This document shows, one piece after another, positions 26,517-35,553 of a DNA stretch of 64,000 nucleotides. Position 1 is the stretch's first letter. Every line of letters begins with the position of its first letter. The notes under the pieces were generated by a model. The model saw only the letters and a list, made by a program, of their open reading frames with translations. It made no database searches and was not told the DNA's origin. Source of the stretch: JBCBDX01 sp039822005. Lineage in GTDB: Bacteria > Pseudomonadota > Alphaproteobacteria > Rhizobiales > Rhizobiaceae. The stretch is taken from NCBI GenBank assembly GCA_039822005.1, contig JBCBMZ010000001.1:372001-436000 (forward strand), in the 5' to 3' direction. Made by a program: the position numbers and the translations under genes.

Positions 26517-27269
26517 TTTAGTCTCCTTTGGGGTTCGAGGCGCTCGGTACCGACCCGGAACAACAGCTTCATGACATTGGCGAGAATTTGGATCGGTTAC
26601 CGCCGAAGGGCTGTGGCCCTTGATACCAGATCACCTGACCATGTAATTTCTTTGGTCAAAATCGCAGCCGAGGAGTGAACTGGATGGCAGGCCAGAAGGC
26701 CCAATCCAAAGACCGTTTCGGGGTTTTTTTAGCTGCTTGGGTGCGCCGGATATTTGCCGGCTGTGAGTTTTGCTGCATCTGAGAAGATCGGGAGTCCAAG
26801 GTCGAGATAGTCCGCAAAGCAACCGCCGATGGGTCAAATGTAAGACATAGTATCGTCTGTCCGATTGGTGGCAGCTTTGTGCGCGCATAGACCACTCTTT
26901 TTTTGCCTTTCACTGATAGAGAAGCGAAAAAGGGTGGTCAGGCGCTTTGTGGATTGAGCGCGCATTTGATGCTGCTTGTTTCCGGCTCTGCACACTTGCC
27001 CTAATAGAGGCAATCATAGCGCAAATTATTGGCATCGTTTACGTGCCGCATTGCTTTCGCCGCGAGCTTGACGATGCCACCATGAATACCGTCGCGGCGC
27101 TCTGTTGCCGCAAGCCCTCGGTGTTCATCCCGCGCGAAGCGCGGAAACAAAGCCGCTGTTCAGTTTTGATCACTTGCCAAGACAAGGTGGTTTTTAACAT
27201 GTTTTGCGCAGGGTAGACTTGATCGATGTCAACTTTGGTTGACGCTATTGATCCGCACTCCAAGCGGCC
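26517..27269. other. Long stretch without a clear gene; several inverted repeats
   Basis: No gene is recognised in these 753 bases. It should hold the promoter and leader of the FbpA-like gene. Three dyads are visible: AAGGGC-TGTG-GCCCTT at 26605-26620; a long imperfect repeat, 26890-26906 against 26924-26939 (GACCACTC plus T run, mirrored by GGGTGGTC); and GTCAAC-TTTG-GTTGAC at 27228-27243. A 32-codon reading frame at 26684-26782 (+) has GAGGAG before its ATG but no known relative. Other open frames overlap on both strands and look like noise or gene remnants. Confidence 0.5.
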
Positions 27270-28496
27270 TCACCGGACTGCATTCACCAACCGCTTACTT
27301 GGAAAACAAGTCGGGCTCAGGCCATTCTTTTTTTGCCAATCACCGATGGAGCGGCGGGTTTTGAAACCGGGTAGCCCATCCGCACCGCCCACATCATAAC
27401 CCTGCCTTTCGAGCACACGCTGCATGGCTGCGATTTCCGAGCGGTAAAGCGTATCGACACTACCCCACCCCGCTTGGAACTTGCCGGAGCCGTAGGCGAT
27501 CCGGTCACCGGCATGGCCGACGAACAAGGCATACAAATCGCTCTCATTGTATTTCTTGATCACGTAAAAATTCGGCGTCACCACGAACGCAGGACCGCTG
27601 CGGCCGGCGGGCATAAGCAAATAACCTTCGCGCTCGCGTTCGGCGGCCGGGAACGGACGACCGCTGACACGTTTGACGCCCAACGCTTCCCAGTCCTTGA
27701 CTTTAAAGCCTTGATCTGGCCCTTCAAACGCGCAGGAAATTTCAGCCGGCACTGTCACCTCAAAGCCCCAATCGCGCCCTTTCTGCCAGCCGAATTTGTT
27801 GAGATAGGCCGCAATGGACGCCAAGGTGTCGGGCACAGAGGTCCAAATGTTGGGCTTGCGGTCCCCATCAAAATCAACGGCATACTGCAGATAGGATGAT
27901 GGCAGAAACTGCGGCTGTCCGAGTGCTCCAGCCCAAGAGGATTTCATTTGCGCGGGCGTTGCCAGACCGCGCTCAATCATCACCAATGCGGCCACCAGTT
28001 CCTTTTGGAACAATTCCGGGCGGGTCGACATATAGGCCTTAGTGCCCAGCACCTCGATGGCATCATGGGGAATACGTACTCGGCCGAAACCGCTTTCGCG
28101 GCCCCAGATGGCGATGATAATGTGCGCAGGCACACCATATTTGCGCTCAATGTCCCTCAAGGTACGGGCATGTTCACGCGCAAGCGCACGACCCGACGAG
28201 GCGATGGAAGCAACATTGTTTTCGTTGAAATAACGCGCGGGCGCAGAGAATTCCGCCTGACGGATACGTTTGGGCGTTCCGGAAGAACCCGGCTCAACAA
28301 GCCCCGGAATATCGCGGTTCAGCGTTGCACCGGCGAGTGTTCGGTCAAAGGTTGAACGCGATACGCCTTGCTGGCGCGCCATCGGCCAGATGGTTCTTTC
28401 AAGGAAGGCACGATAATTAGCATTGGTGGCCGCCGAATGGGCAGGCGCAAAACTGAAAAGCAGCAACAACAGCGTAGCAATTGTGCGGAACATCAT
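27270..28496 (-). CDS. Lytic murein transglycosylase, MltB family, with peptidoglycan-binding domain
   Basis: About 408 residues. A signal peptide (MMFRTIATLLLLLFSFAPAHSA) leads to the periplasm; no lipobox is seen, so it is soluble or loosely bound. The SLT_2/MltB domain has the catalytic glutamate in IWGRESGFG (about Glu134) and the GQPQFLPSSYLQYAVDFDGD segment. A C-terminal PG_binding_1 repeat (about 345-405) includes RQGYDVGGADGLPGFKTR. The enzyme cuts glycan strands to 1,6-anhydro-muropeptides. ATGs at 28496 and 28493 are both possible; the TTG at 28502 is less likely. Confidence 0.9.
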   Translation of the reverse strand: MMFRTIATLLLLLFSFAPAHSAATNANYRAFLERTIWPMARQQGVSRSTFDRTLAGATLNRDIPGLVEPGSSGTPKRIRQAEFSAPARYFNENNVASIASSGRALAREHARTLRDIERKYGVPAHIIIAIWGRESGFGRVRIPHDAIEVLGTKAYMSTRPELFQKELVAALVMIERGLATPAQMKSSWAGALGQPQFLPSSYLQYAVDFDGDRKPNIWTSVPDTLASIAAYLNKFGWQKGRDWGFEVTVPAEISCAFEGPDQGFKVKDWEALGVKRVSGRPFPAAEREREGYLLMPAGRSGPAFVVTPNFYVIKKYNESDLYALFVGHAGDRIAYGSGKFQAGWGSVDTLYRSEIAAMQRVLERQGYDVGGADGLPGFKTRRSIGDWQKKNGLSPTCFPSKRLVNAVR

Positions 28497-28554
28497 GGTC
28501 AATTAGCCTCTGGTTAGGCACGAGATTATCGTTTGATGTGGCGCAATCAAGACA

Positions 28555-29163
28555 TCAAAAATCCGTCCGCGAACGAAGCGCTGCCGACAATGTGCCATCA
28601 TCGAGATAGTCCAACTCGCCGCCGACCGGTACACCATGGGCAAGGCGCGTGACTTTCACGCCCAGACCTTCCAATTGGCCGGTGATGTAGTGCGCGGTGG
28701 ACTGGCCGTCCACGGTGGCGTTGACCGCAAGGATCAACTCTTTGGCCTCACCACTTGCCACGCGGCTGACTAGTGAGGCGATATTGAGATCATCGGGGCC
28801 AACACCGTCCAGAGGCGATAGCGTTCCGCCCAGCACATGATATTTCGCGCCCATATCTGCTGCGCGCTCCAGCGCCCAAAGGTCTGACACATCTTCCACG
28901 ACGATGATGGTTGAACCATCGCGACGCGGATCAGTACACATCGAGCAGGGGTCGCTTGTGTCAATGTTTCCGCAAATCGAGCAAACCTTCACATGGCGTG
29001 ATGCATCCTCCAGTGCCGAAGCCAGCGGATCGAGCAGTTGCTCTTTCTTCTTGATCATGTGGAGCGCTGCACGACGCGCCGAGCGCGGACCCAAGCCCGG
29101 CACTTTGGCTAGCAGCTGGATCAACCGCTCAATTTCGGGTCCTGCGATTCGCTTGGTTGTCAT
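28555..29163 (-). CDS. recR: RecR recombination mediator
   Basis: A 202-residue protein with the complete RecR layout: helix-hairpin-helix region LLAKVPGLGPRSARRAALHM (about 17-36), zinc finger with Cys61, Cys64, Cys73 and Cys76, and a Toprim domain (about 80-175, beginning at IIVVEDVSDL). RecR acts with RecO and RecF to load RecA at single-strand gaps. In many alphaproteobacteria recR, ybaB and dnaX are adjacent; here a transporter gene in the opposite direction sits between recR and ybaB. Confidence 0.95.
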   Translation of the reverse strand: MTTKRIAGPEIERLIQLLAKVPGLGPRSARRAALHMIKKKEQLLDPLASALEDASRHVKVCSICGNIDTSDPCSMCTDPRRDGSTIIVVEDVSDLWALERAADMGAKYHVLGGTLSPLDGVGPDDLNIASLVSRVASGEAKELILAVNATVDGQSTAHYITGQLEGLGVKVTRLAHGVPVGGELDYLDDGTLSAALRSRTDF

Positions 29164-29257
29164 GCGCCATCATTAAATGAGGTCGTGAACGAATGGAATC
29201 CGCTGCTCGAACAAGTTTCGGGTGGAGGCAGCCCTGCAACGACGATAGACGGCTGAT

Positions 29258-30199
29258 ATGAGCCCACAACCCACCATCAACGTCACGATGACCACAGCGC
29301 AATGGCTGGTGCTGGTGGGGCTTGCGATCATCTGGGGCGGATCATTTTTCTTCGTCGAAGTGATCATTAAGGAGTTGCCGCCATTCACAACGGTCTTTTT
29401 CCGCGTGCTCTTGGCCGCCATTGCTCTGCACATATTCTTGCTCGCGACCGGCAAATCATTTCCGTGGCGGGACAAAACCCGGCACGTCTTCCTCTTTATG
29501 GGGCTGTTCAACAACGCGATCCCGTTTTCCTTGCTGGTTTACGGACAAACGGAACTGGCCTCAGGTGTGGCGGCCATTTTAAATGCGACCACGCCCATGT
29601 TCACCGTCGCCATATCGCATTTTGCCAGCGATGATGATCGTCTGACCCCATTGCGCGTTGCTGGCATTTGTGCGGCGATCATTGGTGTCTCGGTGATGAT
29701 CGGCAACGCCGGGCTTCAAGGCTCATCACAAACCGCGTTTTTGGCTTATGTCGCCTGCATTGGCGCGCCGGTCTCCTACTCTGTTGCGGGTGTGTTTGGG
29801 AGACAATTACTGAAACGAAATCCCGTCGATCCACTCATCGTTGCGACCGGACAATTGACCGCGGCATCGCTGTTCATGCTGCCCATGATGCTCTGGGTTG
29901 ACCAGCCGTGGACACTGACGGCGCCAACGATGCCCGTCCTCGGCTCGATGATCGGACTTGCAGTTTTGTCCACTGCTCTGGCGTATATCGGCTATTTCAA
30001 ATTGCTTGCGAGCGCCGGTGCCACCAATCTATCACTGGTCACAATTCTTGTTCCAGTGAGCGCTATCCTGCTTGGGGTCACGTTCTTGGGAGAACAGCTT
30101 TTGCCCCGTCACATCATTGGGTTTGCGTTGATCGCTCTTGGGCTTGCGCTGGTTGACGGGCGCATGTTTTGGCGCTTGCGCGGCGCAAACCCGGTTTAG
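29258..30199 (+). CDS. EamA-domain (DMT superfamily) transporter
   Basis: A 313-residue inner-membrane protein with ten predicted segments arranged as two EamA repeats. The first begins LVGLAIIWGGSFFFVEV, the second PVSYSVAGVFGRQLLKRNPV. Such proteins usually export amino acids or other small metabolites; the substrate cannot be read here. It is inserted between recR and ybaB on the opposite strand, and its stop overlaps that of ybaB as TTAG (30196-30199). Confidence 0.85.
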   Translation: MSPQPTINVTMTTAQWLVLVGLAIIWGGSFFFVEVIIKELPPFTTVFFRVLLAAIALHIFLLATGKSFPWRDKTRHVFLFMGLFNNAIPFSLLVYGQTELASGVAAILNATTPMFTVAISHFASDDDRLTPLRVAGICAAIIGVSVMIGNAGLQGSSQTAFLAYVACIGAPVSYSVAGVFGRQLLKRNPVDPLIVATGQLTAASLFMLPMMLWVDQPWTLTAPTMPVLGSMIGLAVLSTALAYIGYFKLLASAGATNLSLVTILVPVSAILLGVTFLGEQLLPRHIIGFALIALGLALVDGRMFWRLRGANPV

Positions 30200-30519
30200 A
30201 ACGGAAGTTTCATGCCCGGTGGCAGCGGCAGGCCCGCTGTCATTTCAGCGGTTTTTTCCTGCATGATCGTCTCGATCTTGGATTTGGCATCGCCATGAGC
30301 GGCTAAAACCAGGTCCTCCAAAATCTCGACATCATCTTCCTGAAAAACCGACGCATCGATCTTGATACCTTGCATCGCGCCTTTGCCGTTCAACGTGACG
30401 GTGACCATCCCGCCACCGGCTGTTCCATCCGCCGTAACCGTTTCCATCTCGGCTTGCATGTCAGCCATCTTTTGCTGCATTTCCTTGGCCTTGGACATTA
30501 GGCCCATCAGGTCTTTCAT
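30196..30519 (-). CDS. ybaB: YbaB/EbfC nucleoid-associated protein
   Basis: A 107-residue protein with the family features: an N-terminal coiled segment MSKAKEMQQKMADMQAEM and the central motif VTLNGKGAMQGIKID. It forms a dimer that binds DNA and is usually encoded directly after dnaX, as here (10 to 20 bases). The ATG at 30519 has GGAG before it; a GTG at 30528 would add three residues. Confidence 0.92.
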   Translation of the reverse strand: MKDLMGLMSKAKEMQQKMADMQAEMETVTADGTAGGGMVTVTLNGKGAMQGIKIDASVFQEDDVEILEDLVLAAHGDAKSKIETIMQEKTAEMTAGLPLPPGMKLPF

Positions 30520-30537
30520 CGCGGTCACTCCATCAGT

Positions 30538-32346
30538 TTAATCATCATCGGATGGGTCAGGCACATCTTCTGCGCCATCCGCCATCGGAAATTCGTTCTC
30601 AATCGCCTCAGCATCCGCCAACCGGACATTGACAACTTTGGCACCTGGAAACTTCTCCAGAATCTTGGCCACTTCCGGGTCGCGACTTGCATCGGAAACG
30701 AGCGCCAGTTTCTTGGCCTCATCTTGCTGCGATAGCGTCTCGCCCACCGCATCGCGCGCCAATGAAACCATCCATCGCTCACCGGTCCAGTCTTGCAGTT
30801 TCTTGGAGAGATCGCCCAGTAACGATTGAGGCGCGCCTTCGGCCAGACCAACTGTGAGGCTTAGTGGTTCAATCGACCCCAACAGCAAATATTGCCGGAT
30901 ATGCGCTTTCATGAGCGGGTCACGGTTTTTGTCACAAAGCGCAACAAGGTCTTGCAATGAATTGATGGCCACCTGTGGCGTAACCGGTGCCGGCGCCGGC
31001 TCCGATACGGGTGTGGGCCCGTTAGACACCAAGCGCATGGTTGGCGCGCTACCGTCGGATGACGTCGATAGCGTGTGTGGTGTCATGCCTCCGCCGGCTG
31101 ACATATCACCGTTACCACCTCCGGGGCGGGAGGCGGCAGGCGTTGCGGCCAGGTCCGGGTTTTGCCTGAGCGTTTCCAACTGCTTCATCGCCTGATCCAA
31201 GGTCGGTAAGTCGGCTGCATGGGCGAGGCGGATCAGCACCATCTCGGCGGCCGCAAAAGGACGGGCCGCCGTTTCGACTTCGGAGATGCCTTTAAGCAAA
31301 ACTTGCCAGGCACGACCCAAGGTTTGAACCGACAATTGCTGCGAAAACTGAAGCCCCAGATCACGCTCTTCCGGCGATAAAGAGACATCCATTTGCGCTG
31401 CCTGCGGAACAAAACGAAGGCGCGTGACAAGATGTGTAAACTGCGCCAAATCGCTTAGAATCACAGCCGGATCGGCACCCTGGTCATAGAGGGACTTAAA
31501 GTCTTCCAGTGTGCCCACCATGTCACCTGCCATCAGCTTTTCGAAAAGGCGAACAACCCTTCCCCTGTCCGCCAGGCCAAGCATCGTGCGCACCGATTGC
31601 TCATCGACATTTGCGTTTGTATGGGCAATCGCCTGATCCAAAATCGACAGCGCATCACGCACCGAACCCTCGCCAGCGCGCGCGATCATGGCGAGCGACG
31701 CGTCATCGATCTCGACATCTTCCTTGTCGGCAATATCCGCCAAATGCCGGGTCAAGACGTCGGCTTCCACGCGGCGCAAATCAAAGCGCTGACAACGCGA
31801 CAGGACCGTAATTGGCACCTTGCGAATTTCGGTGGTCGCAAAGATGAATTTGGCATGTGGCGGGGGTTCTTCCAGTGTCTTTAACAGCGCGTTGAAGGCC
31901 TTTTCCGACAACATATGGATTTCATCGATGATATAGACCTTGTAACGCGCCGACACAGGCGAATAGCGCACGCCGTCGATGATTTGCTTAATGTCGTCGA
32001 TGCCCGTGTGAGACGCTGCATCCATCTCGACAATGTCGACATGGCGGCCTTCCATGATGGCCGCGCAGTGCTCACCTGGCTGAGTCAGATCAATTGAAGG
32101 AGCATCCACATCACCGCGCTTGTAGTTGAGCGCACGCGCCAATATCCGCGCCGTCGTTGTTTTACCCACGCCGCGCACACCTGTCAGCATCCAGGCTTGC
32201 GCGATCCGTCCCGCCTCAAATGCATTTTTCAGCGTCTGAACCATCGGCGCCTGACCGATCAGGCCAGAAAAATCCGATGGGCGATATTTGCGCGCCAAGA
32301 CGCGGTAGGCAGCCTGTTTTTCGGATACGGTGATCGGGTCGCTCAT
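30538..32346 (-). CDS. dnaX: DnaX, DNA polymerase III tau subunit
   Basis: A 602-residue clamp-loader ATPase. Near the start are YRPSDFSGLIGQ and Walker A GVRGVGKTT (about 57-65); IIDEIHMLSEKAFNALLKTL is the Walker B region and LSRCQRF the sensor. The zinc-binding region keeps only part of the four-cysteine set (GEHC), as in other alphaproteobacteria I recall. A Pro/Gly-rich linker (about 400-460) leads to the polymerase-binding tail. I did not see a clear slippery sequence for making a gamma form. ybaB follows. Confidence 0.94.
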   Translation of the reverse strand: MSDPITVSEKQAAYRVLARKYRPSDFSGLIGQAPMVQTLKNAFEAGRIAQAWMLTGVRGVGKTTTARILARALNYKRGDVDAPSIDLTQPGEHCAAIMEGRHVDIVEMDAASHTGIDDIKQIIDGVRYSPVSARYKVYIIDEIHMLSEKAFNALLKTLEEPPPHAKFIFATTEIRKVPITVLSRCQRFDLRRVEADVLTRHLADIADKEDVEIDDASLAMIARAGEGSVRDALSILDQAIAHTNANVDEQSVRTMLGLADRGRVVRLFEKLMAGDMVGTLEDFKSLYDQGADPAVILSDLAQFTHLVTRLRFVPQAAQMDVSLSPEERDLGLQFSQQLSVQTLGRAWQVLLKGISEVETAARPFAAAEMVLIRLAHAADLPTLDQAMKQLETLRQNPDLAATPAASRPGGGNGDMSAGGGMTPHTLSTSSDGSAPTMRLVSNGPTPVSEPAPAPVTPQVAINSLQDLVALCDKNRDPLMKAHIRQYLLLGSIEPLSLTVGLAEGAPQSLLGDLSKKLQDWTGERWMVSLARDAVGETLSQQDEAKKLALVSDASRDPEVAKILEKFPGAKVVNVRLADAEAIENEFPMADGAEDVPDPSDDD

Positions 32347-32444
32347 AAGCCGACACTATAGGAGGTTACGGCTGGTTGGTAGTAGCGGCGAGGCCAAATT
32401 TCGGAGGAAATATTGCCGCTTACGGCCGCCCGCCCGATTTTTCG

Positions 32445-34508
32445 CTAGCGCAGAGCTGCTTCAATATTCCCGCCATCAACGGTCATGACGTGGGCGGTGG
32501 TTCGTTCCGCTTTTGCTAGTGCCACAAAGGCATCGGCCACATGGCGCGCTTCAACTTCTTTGCGCAAGAGATTGCCCGCCATATAGTCAGCTTCGGAAAC
32601 ACCGCGCGCTGATGCGCGGGATTTGATGAAATCCTCGTCCAACAGCCCCGACCTGATCCGGTCGGCGTTCACGCCGTTGACGCGGATATGGTCGCCGCCA
32701 AGTTCCAGCGCGAGTTGGCGTATCAAAAAGAAGGTCGCCGCTTTCGGCAGTCCGTAGGCCCCGAAACCTTTACCGGGATTGACCGCCTGTTTCGACACGT
32801 TGAAAAGGATTTGACCGCCATATCCCTGACGACGAAAAACGCCGGTTGCCGCCTTTGCCATCTCGCGATGCGCAAAAAAGTTCACCTCAAATGACTGTCG
32901 AAGGGCGGGATCATCCAGTTCCAGAATATTGCCCTGCAATGCGTAGCCTGCGTTCGAAACCAGAACATCAATACCTCCGAAGCGGCCTGCCACCGCTTCA
33001 ATGGCCGACGCGGCAGCGCCCTCCTGTGCAAGATCTGCGGTAACTGGAAACGCACTTGCGCCCAAGTTCGCTCCCGCGTTGAGGCAAGCCTCTTCATCTC
33101 GATCAATCAACGCTATTGCGGCACCTTGCGCGGCAAAAACCTTGGCCGTTGCAAGACCAATCGCGCCCGCACCACCTGTCACCGCAACCACTTGACCGGT
33201 GAAAGGTTTTGTACTGGCCTTGGATAATTTGGCCTGTTCCAAAGACCAATATTCCATGTCGAAAAGATCATCCGTGCCGATCGGATGAAAACCGCCGGCA
33301 GCTTCGCCCAGCGACATGACTTCAATCGCTTGCTCCGCGATATCGGCGGCCGTCGATGCTGCCTTGGCGTCTTTCCCGATGCCTGCGATCCCCACACCCT
33401 CTATCCACGCGACGCACGGGTGCGGCTCCAGCATGATTTTGTGCCCACCGACCCGCAAATTTTGCTGATCAAACATGGCGCGGTAAGCGTCGGCATAGGA
33501 TTGCACTTTGCCTTTTAGCGTCTCGCTACCCGCAATTATGTCATCTTGCGTCAAAACCAGCATTCGCCCTTTTGTTCGAATGACATGATCGGGCGAACCA
33601 ACACCGCGCTGGCTGAGCGCAGTCAAATCGCTGTGCGCCAGGAATTGCGAAATGATTGGTCCGGTTCGTAGGTCTGTCACTACAGGTATGGGATCTTTAT
33701 CATGGTGGTGGCCACGCAGGTCGGCTATCGCGCCGCGCACAACAGGCAGAATTTGCGCTGCAGTCTTGTGCGGTGTCCTTGAGCGATGGACACTCGTTGA
33801 AAATGTGCGGCCGTTCGCTCTGTGTGCGAGCCATTCCTCCACAAGGTTGGTATGCTCGATTACACGGCCATAGCTTTCTTTTGCGGTGTCGCCGAAGGTG
33901 AAATGGCCATGCTTTAACAGAACCATACCGTCACATTCGGGGTTGGCATCAAACACGTCTGCGGCTTTTTTGGCGAGCGCAAAGCCGGGCATGATGTAGG
34001 GCACGCAAACCAATCGCCCCTCAAAAATCTCGTCTACCGCTGTTTCGGCATTGGGCAAATTGGCCAGTGCCAGAAAAGCCGTGGCATGGGTGTGGTCGAC
34101 AAAACGATGCGGCAGATAGGCATGCAGCAATGTTTCCACCGATGGATTGGGCGACATTGTATCAATTAGATTGGCGCGCTGCACATTGACCATGTCTTCA
34201 TCTGACAGGGTATTAAGTTCCCGTAACGCCATCAAAGGCTCCATACGCACACCGGGTAAACCAGGTGCTTCAATGGTATCCAGATCCCAGCCGGACCCTT
34301 TGACATGCAGAACATCGATTGGGGTGCCAAACAGATCGCGGCGCGCAGTCTTGACCGAAGTGTTGCCGCCCCCATGCATAACCAAATCAGGATCGGCGCC
34401 GATGATACGCGATGAATATACCCTTTCCGCAACGAGCCTGTCGGCCTCATTATCGGCGGTGGACGCCCATTTGGCAGCGTCCAAATCGTTCCACAAATTG
34501 GGTCGCAT
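32445..34508 (-). CDS. Fused class II aldolase / short-chain dehydrogenase for a deoxy-ketose 1-phosphate
   Basis: A 687-residue two-domain enzyme. The aldolase part (1-420) has zinc ligands His139 and His141 in DHTHAT and a further histidine in LLKHGH (200, 202). The SDR part (435-687) has TGGAGAIG (444-451), NAG (519-521), Ser572, Tyr585 and Lys589. Homologues are often named rhamnulose-1-phosphate aldolase / alcohol dehydrogenase. Between mtnA/mtnK and their regulator, the likely reaction is cleavage of methylthioribulose 1-phosphate or 5-deoxyribulose 1-phosphate to DHAP and an aldehyde, with the SDR converting the aldehyde (DHAP shunt; inference). Divergent from the SorC-type gene. Confidence 0.85.
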   Translation of the reverse strand: MRPNLWNDLDAAKWASTADNEADRLVAERVYSSRIIGADPDLVMHGGGNTSVKTARRDLFGTPIDVLHVKGSGWDLDTIEAPGLPGVRMEPLMALRELNTLSDEDMVNVQRANLIDTMSPNPSVETLLHAYLPHRFVDHTHATAFLALANLPNAETAVDEIFEGRLVCVPYIMPGFALAKKAADVFDANPECDGMVLLKHGHFTFGDTAKESYGRVIEHTNLVEEWLAHRANGRTFSTSVHRSRTPHKTAAQILPVVRGAIADLRGHHHDKDPIPVVTDLRTGPIISQFLAHSDLTALSQRGVGSPDHVIRTKGRMLVLTQDDIIAGSETLKGKVQSYADAYRAMFDQQNLRVGGHKIMLEPHPCVAWIEGVGIAGIGKDAKAASTAADIAEQAIEVMSLGEAAGGFHPIGTDDLFDMEYWSLEQAKLSKASTKPFTGQVVAVTGGAGAIGLATAKVFAAQGAAIALIDRDEEACLNAGANLGASAFPVTADLAQEGAAASAIEAVAGRFGGIDVLVSNAGYALQGNILELDDPALRQSFEVNFFAHREMAKAATGVFRRQGYGGQILFNVSKQAVNPGKGFGAYGLPKAATFFLIRQLALELGGDHIRVNGVNADRIRSGLLDEDFIKSRASARGVSEADYMAGNLLRKEVEARHVADAFVALAKAERTTAHVMTVDGGNIEAALR

Positions 34509-34529
34509 GTTCTATCTCCCACGCCTTGT

Positions 34530-34562
34530 TTGACAAATGTCAGCAAGGTCTGTCAAATGTTT
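34530..34562. promoter_or_regulatory. Divergent operator pair between the aldolase-SDR and the SorC-type regulator gene
   Basis: Site one, TTGACAAATGTCAG (34530-34543), differs from the 19536 palindrome by one base. Its TTGACA serves as a -35 box for the regulator gene, with TCAAAT (34553-34558) 17 bases on, GGAGGA at 34567 and ATG at 34579. Site two, CTGTCAAATGTTTA (34549-34562), matches 10 of 14 and gives TTGACA on the minus strand, directed at the aldolase gene. The arrangement fits shared control and autoregulation. Confidence 0.6.
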
Positions 34563-34578
34563 ACCCGGAGGAATTGGT

Positions 34579-35553
34579 ATGTCATTAGAGGCGTCCCGGC
34601 GCACACAACGCATGGTTAGTGGTGAGGACATCGTCATCGAAGCTGCGTGGCTGTACTACCACGACAGCTTGAACCAGAACGATATCGCGGAACGGCTTGG
34701 CGTATCGCGCGCCACTGTGGTCAATTATCTGCAAGAAGCACGTGAGCGCGGTTTTGTGCAAATCAGCATGTCGGCCGACGCTTTCAGCGGACACCGCCTT
34801 GCAATCGCAATCAAAGAGCTTTTTGGCTTGGACGATGTACTCGTAATTCCCGACGGCAAACTATCTGTCGATCAAGCGGCGAACCGCGTTGCCCGCGCTG
34901 CTGCACGTTGGTTGCCTTCCATGCTTGCACCGGGCGACCGATTGGGCGTTGCGTGGGGCAAGACGATCTACGACGTTGCGGAAAATTTGGAACCCGTCGC
35001 CATACCCGATCTGACGGTGCTCCAGTTGGTCGGGTCAATGGCGACGCCTTACGGATTTTCCGCCGATGTTTGCTCCTCCTATGTGGCGCGGCGCTTGTTT
35101 GCGCGTTGTATCAATTTGCATGTACCGGCGATCGTCTCGACGCCGGAAGTTGCCGACGTCTTGCGCCGCGAAACCCTCATCGCCAGCCAGTTTGATGAGA
35201 TAACGCGCTTCAACAAGACGCTGTTTGCTGTTGGCTCGTGTTTGCCAGACAGCCACGTGGTTTCGTCCGGCGTGGCAACGGTTGCCGAACTGCAATGGTA
35301 TGTGGATCAAGGAGCGACCGGTGTGCTGTGCGGGCGGTTTATTGACCGCAATGGCAAAGGCATTGAAGGCCCGCTCGATGCGCGCATGATGGGCGTTTCA
35401 GTCGATATGATGCGCAGTCGCGAAACGGGGATTTTGGTTTCGGTCGCAGCCGATCGCGTTCCTGCTACGGTGGCAGCCTTGCGCGGTGGCTACGCGACAC
35501 ACCTTGTCACCGATCAGTCGAGCGCGGAAAAGCTGTTGACTTCAAGCAGCTGA
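34579..35553 (+). CDS. SorC/DeoR-family sugar-responsive transcriptional regulator
   Basis: A 324-residue regulator. The N-terminal helix-turn-helix lies at about 31-57 (LNQNDIAERLGVSRATVVNY), followed by the sugar-phosphate-binding domain of the SorC family (about 75-320), with RLGVAWGKTIYDVAENL and ATGVLCGRFIDRNG as typical segments. SorC proteins bind phosphorylated sugars that release or alter DNA binding. The ATG at 34579 has GGAGGA before it; an earlier start at 34537 would run through the operator. It is placed between the aldolase and mtnA genes and probably senses an intermediate of that pathway. Its 3' end overlaps the mtnA stop by 12 bases. Confidence 0.87.
   Translation: MSLEASRRTQRMVSGEDIVIEAAWLYYHDSLNQNDIAERLGVSRATVVNYLQEARERGFVQISMSADAFSGHRLAIAIKELFGLDDVLVIPDGKLSVDQAANRVARAAARWLPSMLAPGDRLGVAWGKTIYDVAENLEPVAIPDLTVLQLVGSMATPYGFSADVCSSYVARRLFARCINLHVPAIVSTPEVADVLRRETLIASQFDEITRFNKTLFAVGSCLPDSHVVSSGVATVAELQWYVDQGATGVLCGRFIDRNGKGIEGPLDARMMGVSVDMMRSRETGILVSVAADRVPATVAALRGGYATHLVTDQSSAEKLLTSSS

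Noticed and set aside
26570..26650. TPP riboswitch before the FbpA-like gene
   Set aside because: A GTGATCTGG segment on the minus strand recalls the TPP motif, but the CUGAGA element and the following CCAGCG part are missing.
26890..26939. Terminal inverted repeats of an insertion sequence
   Set aside because: The arms are only 17 bases apart, no transposase frame lies between or beside them, and no target duplication was seen.
26656..27216. Protein-coding frames of 85-89 codons in the gap (both strands)
   Set aside because: They overlap each other on opposite strands, have no recognised domain, poor ribosome sites and unusual composition rich in Cys, Ser and Arg.
30538..32346. Programmed frameshift in dnaX
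   Set aside because: No A6G-type slippery stretch with a following hairpin was seen on the coding strand.
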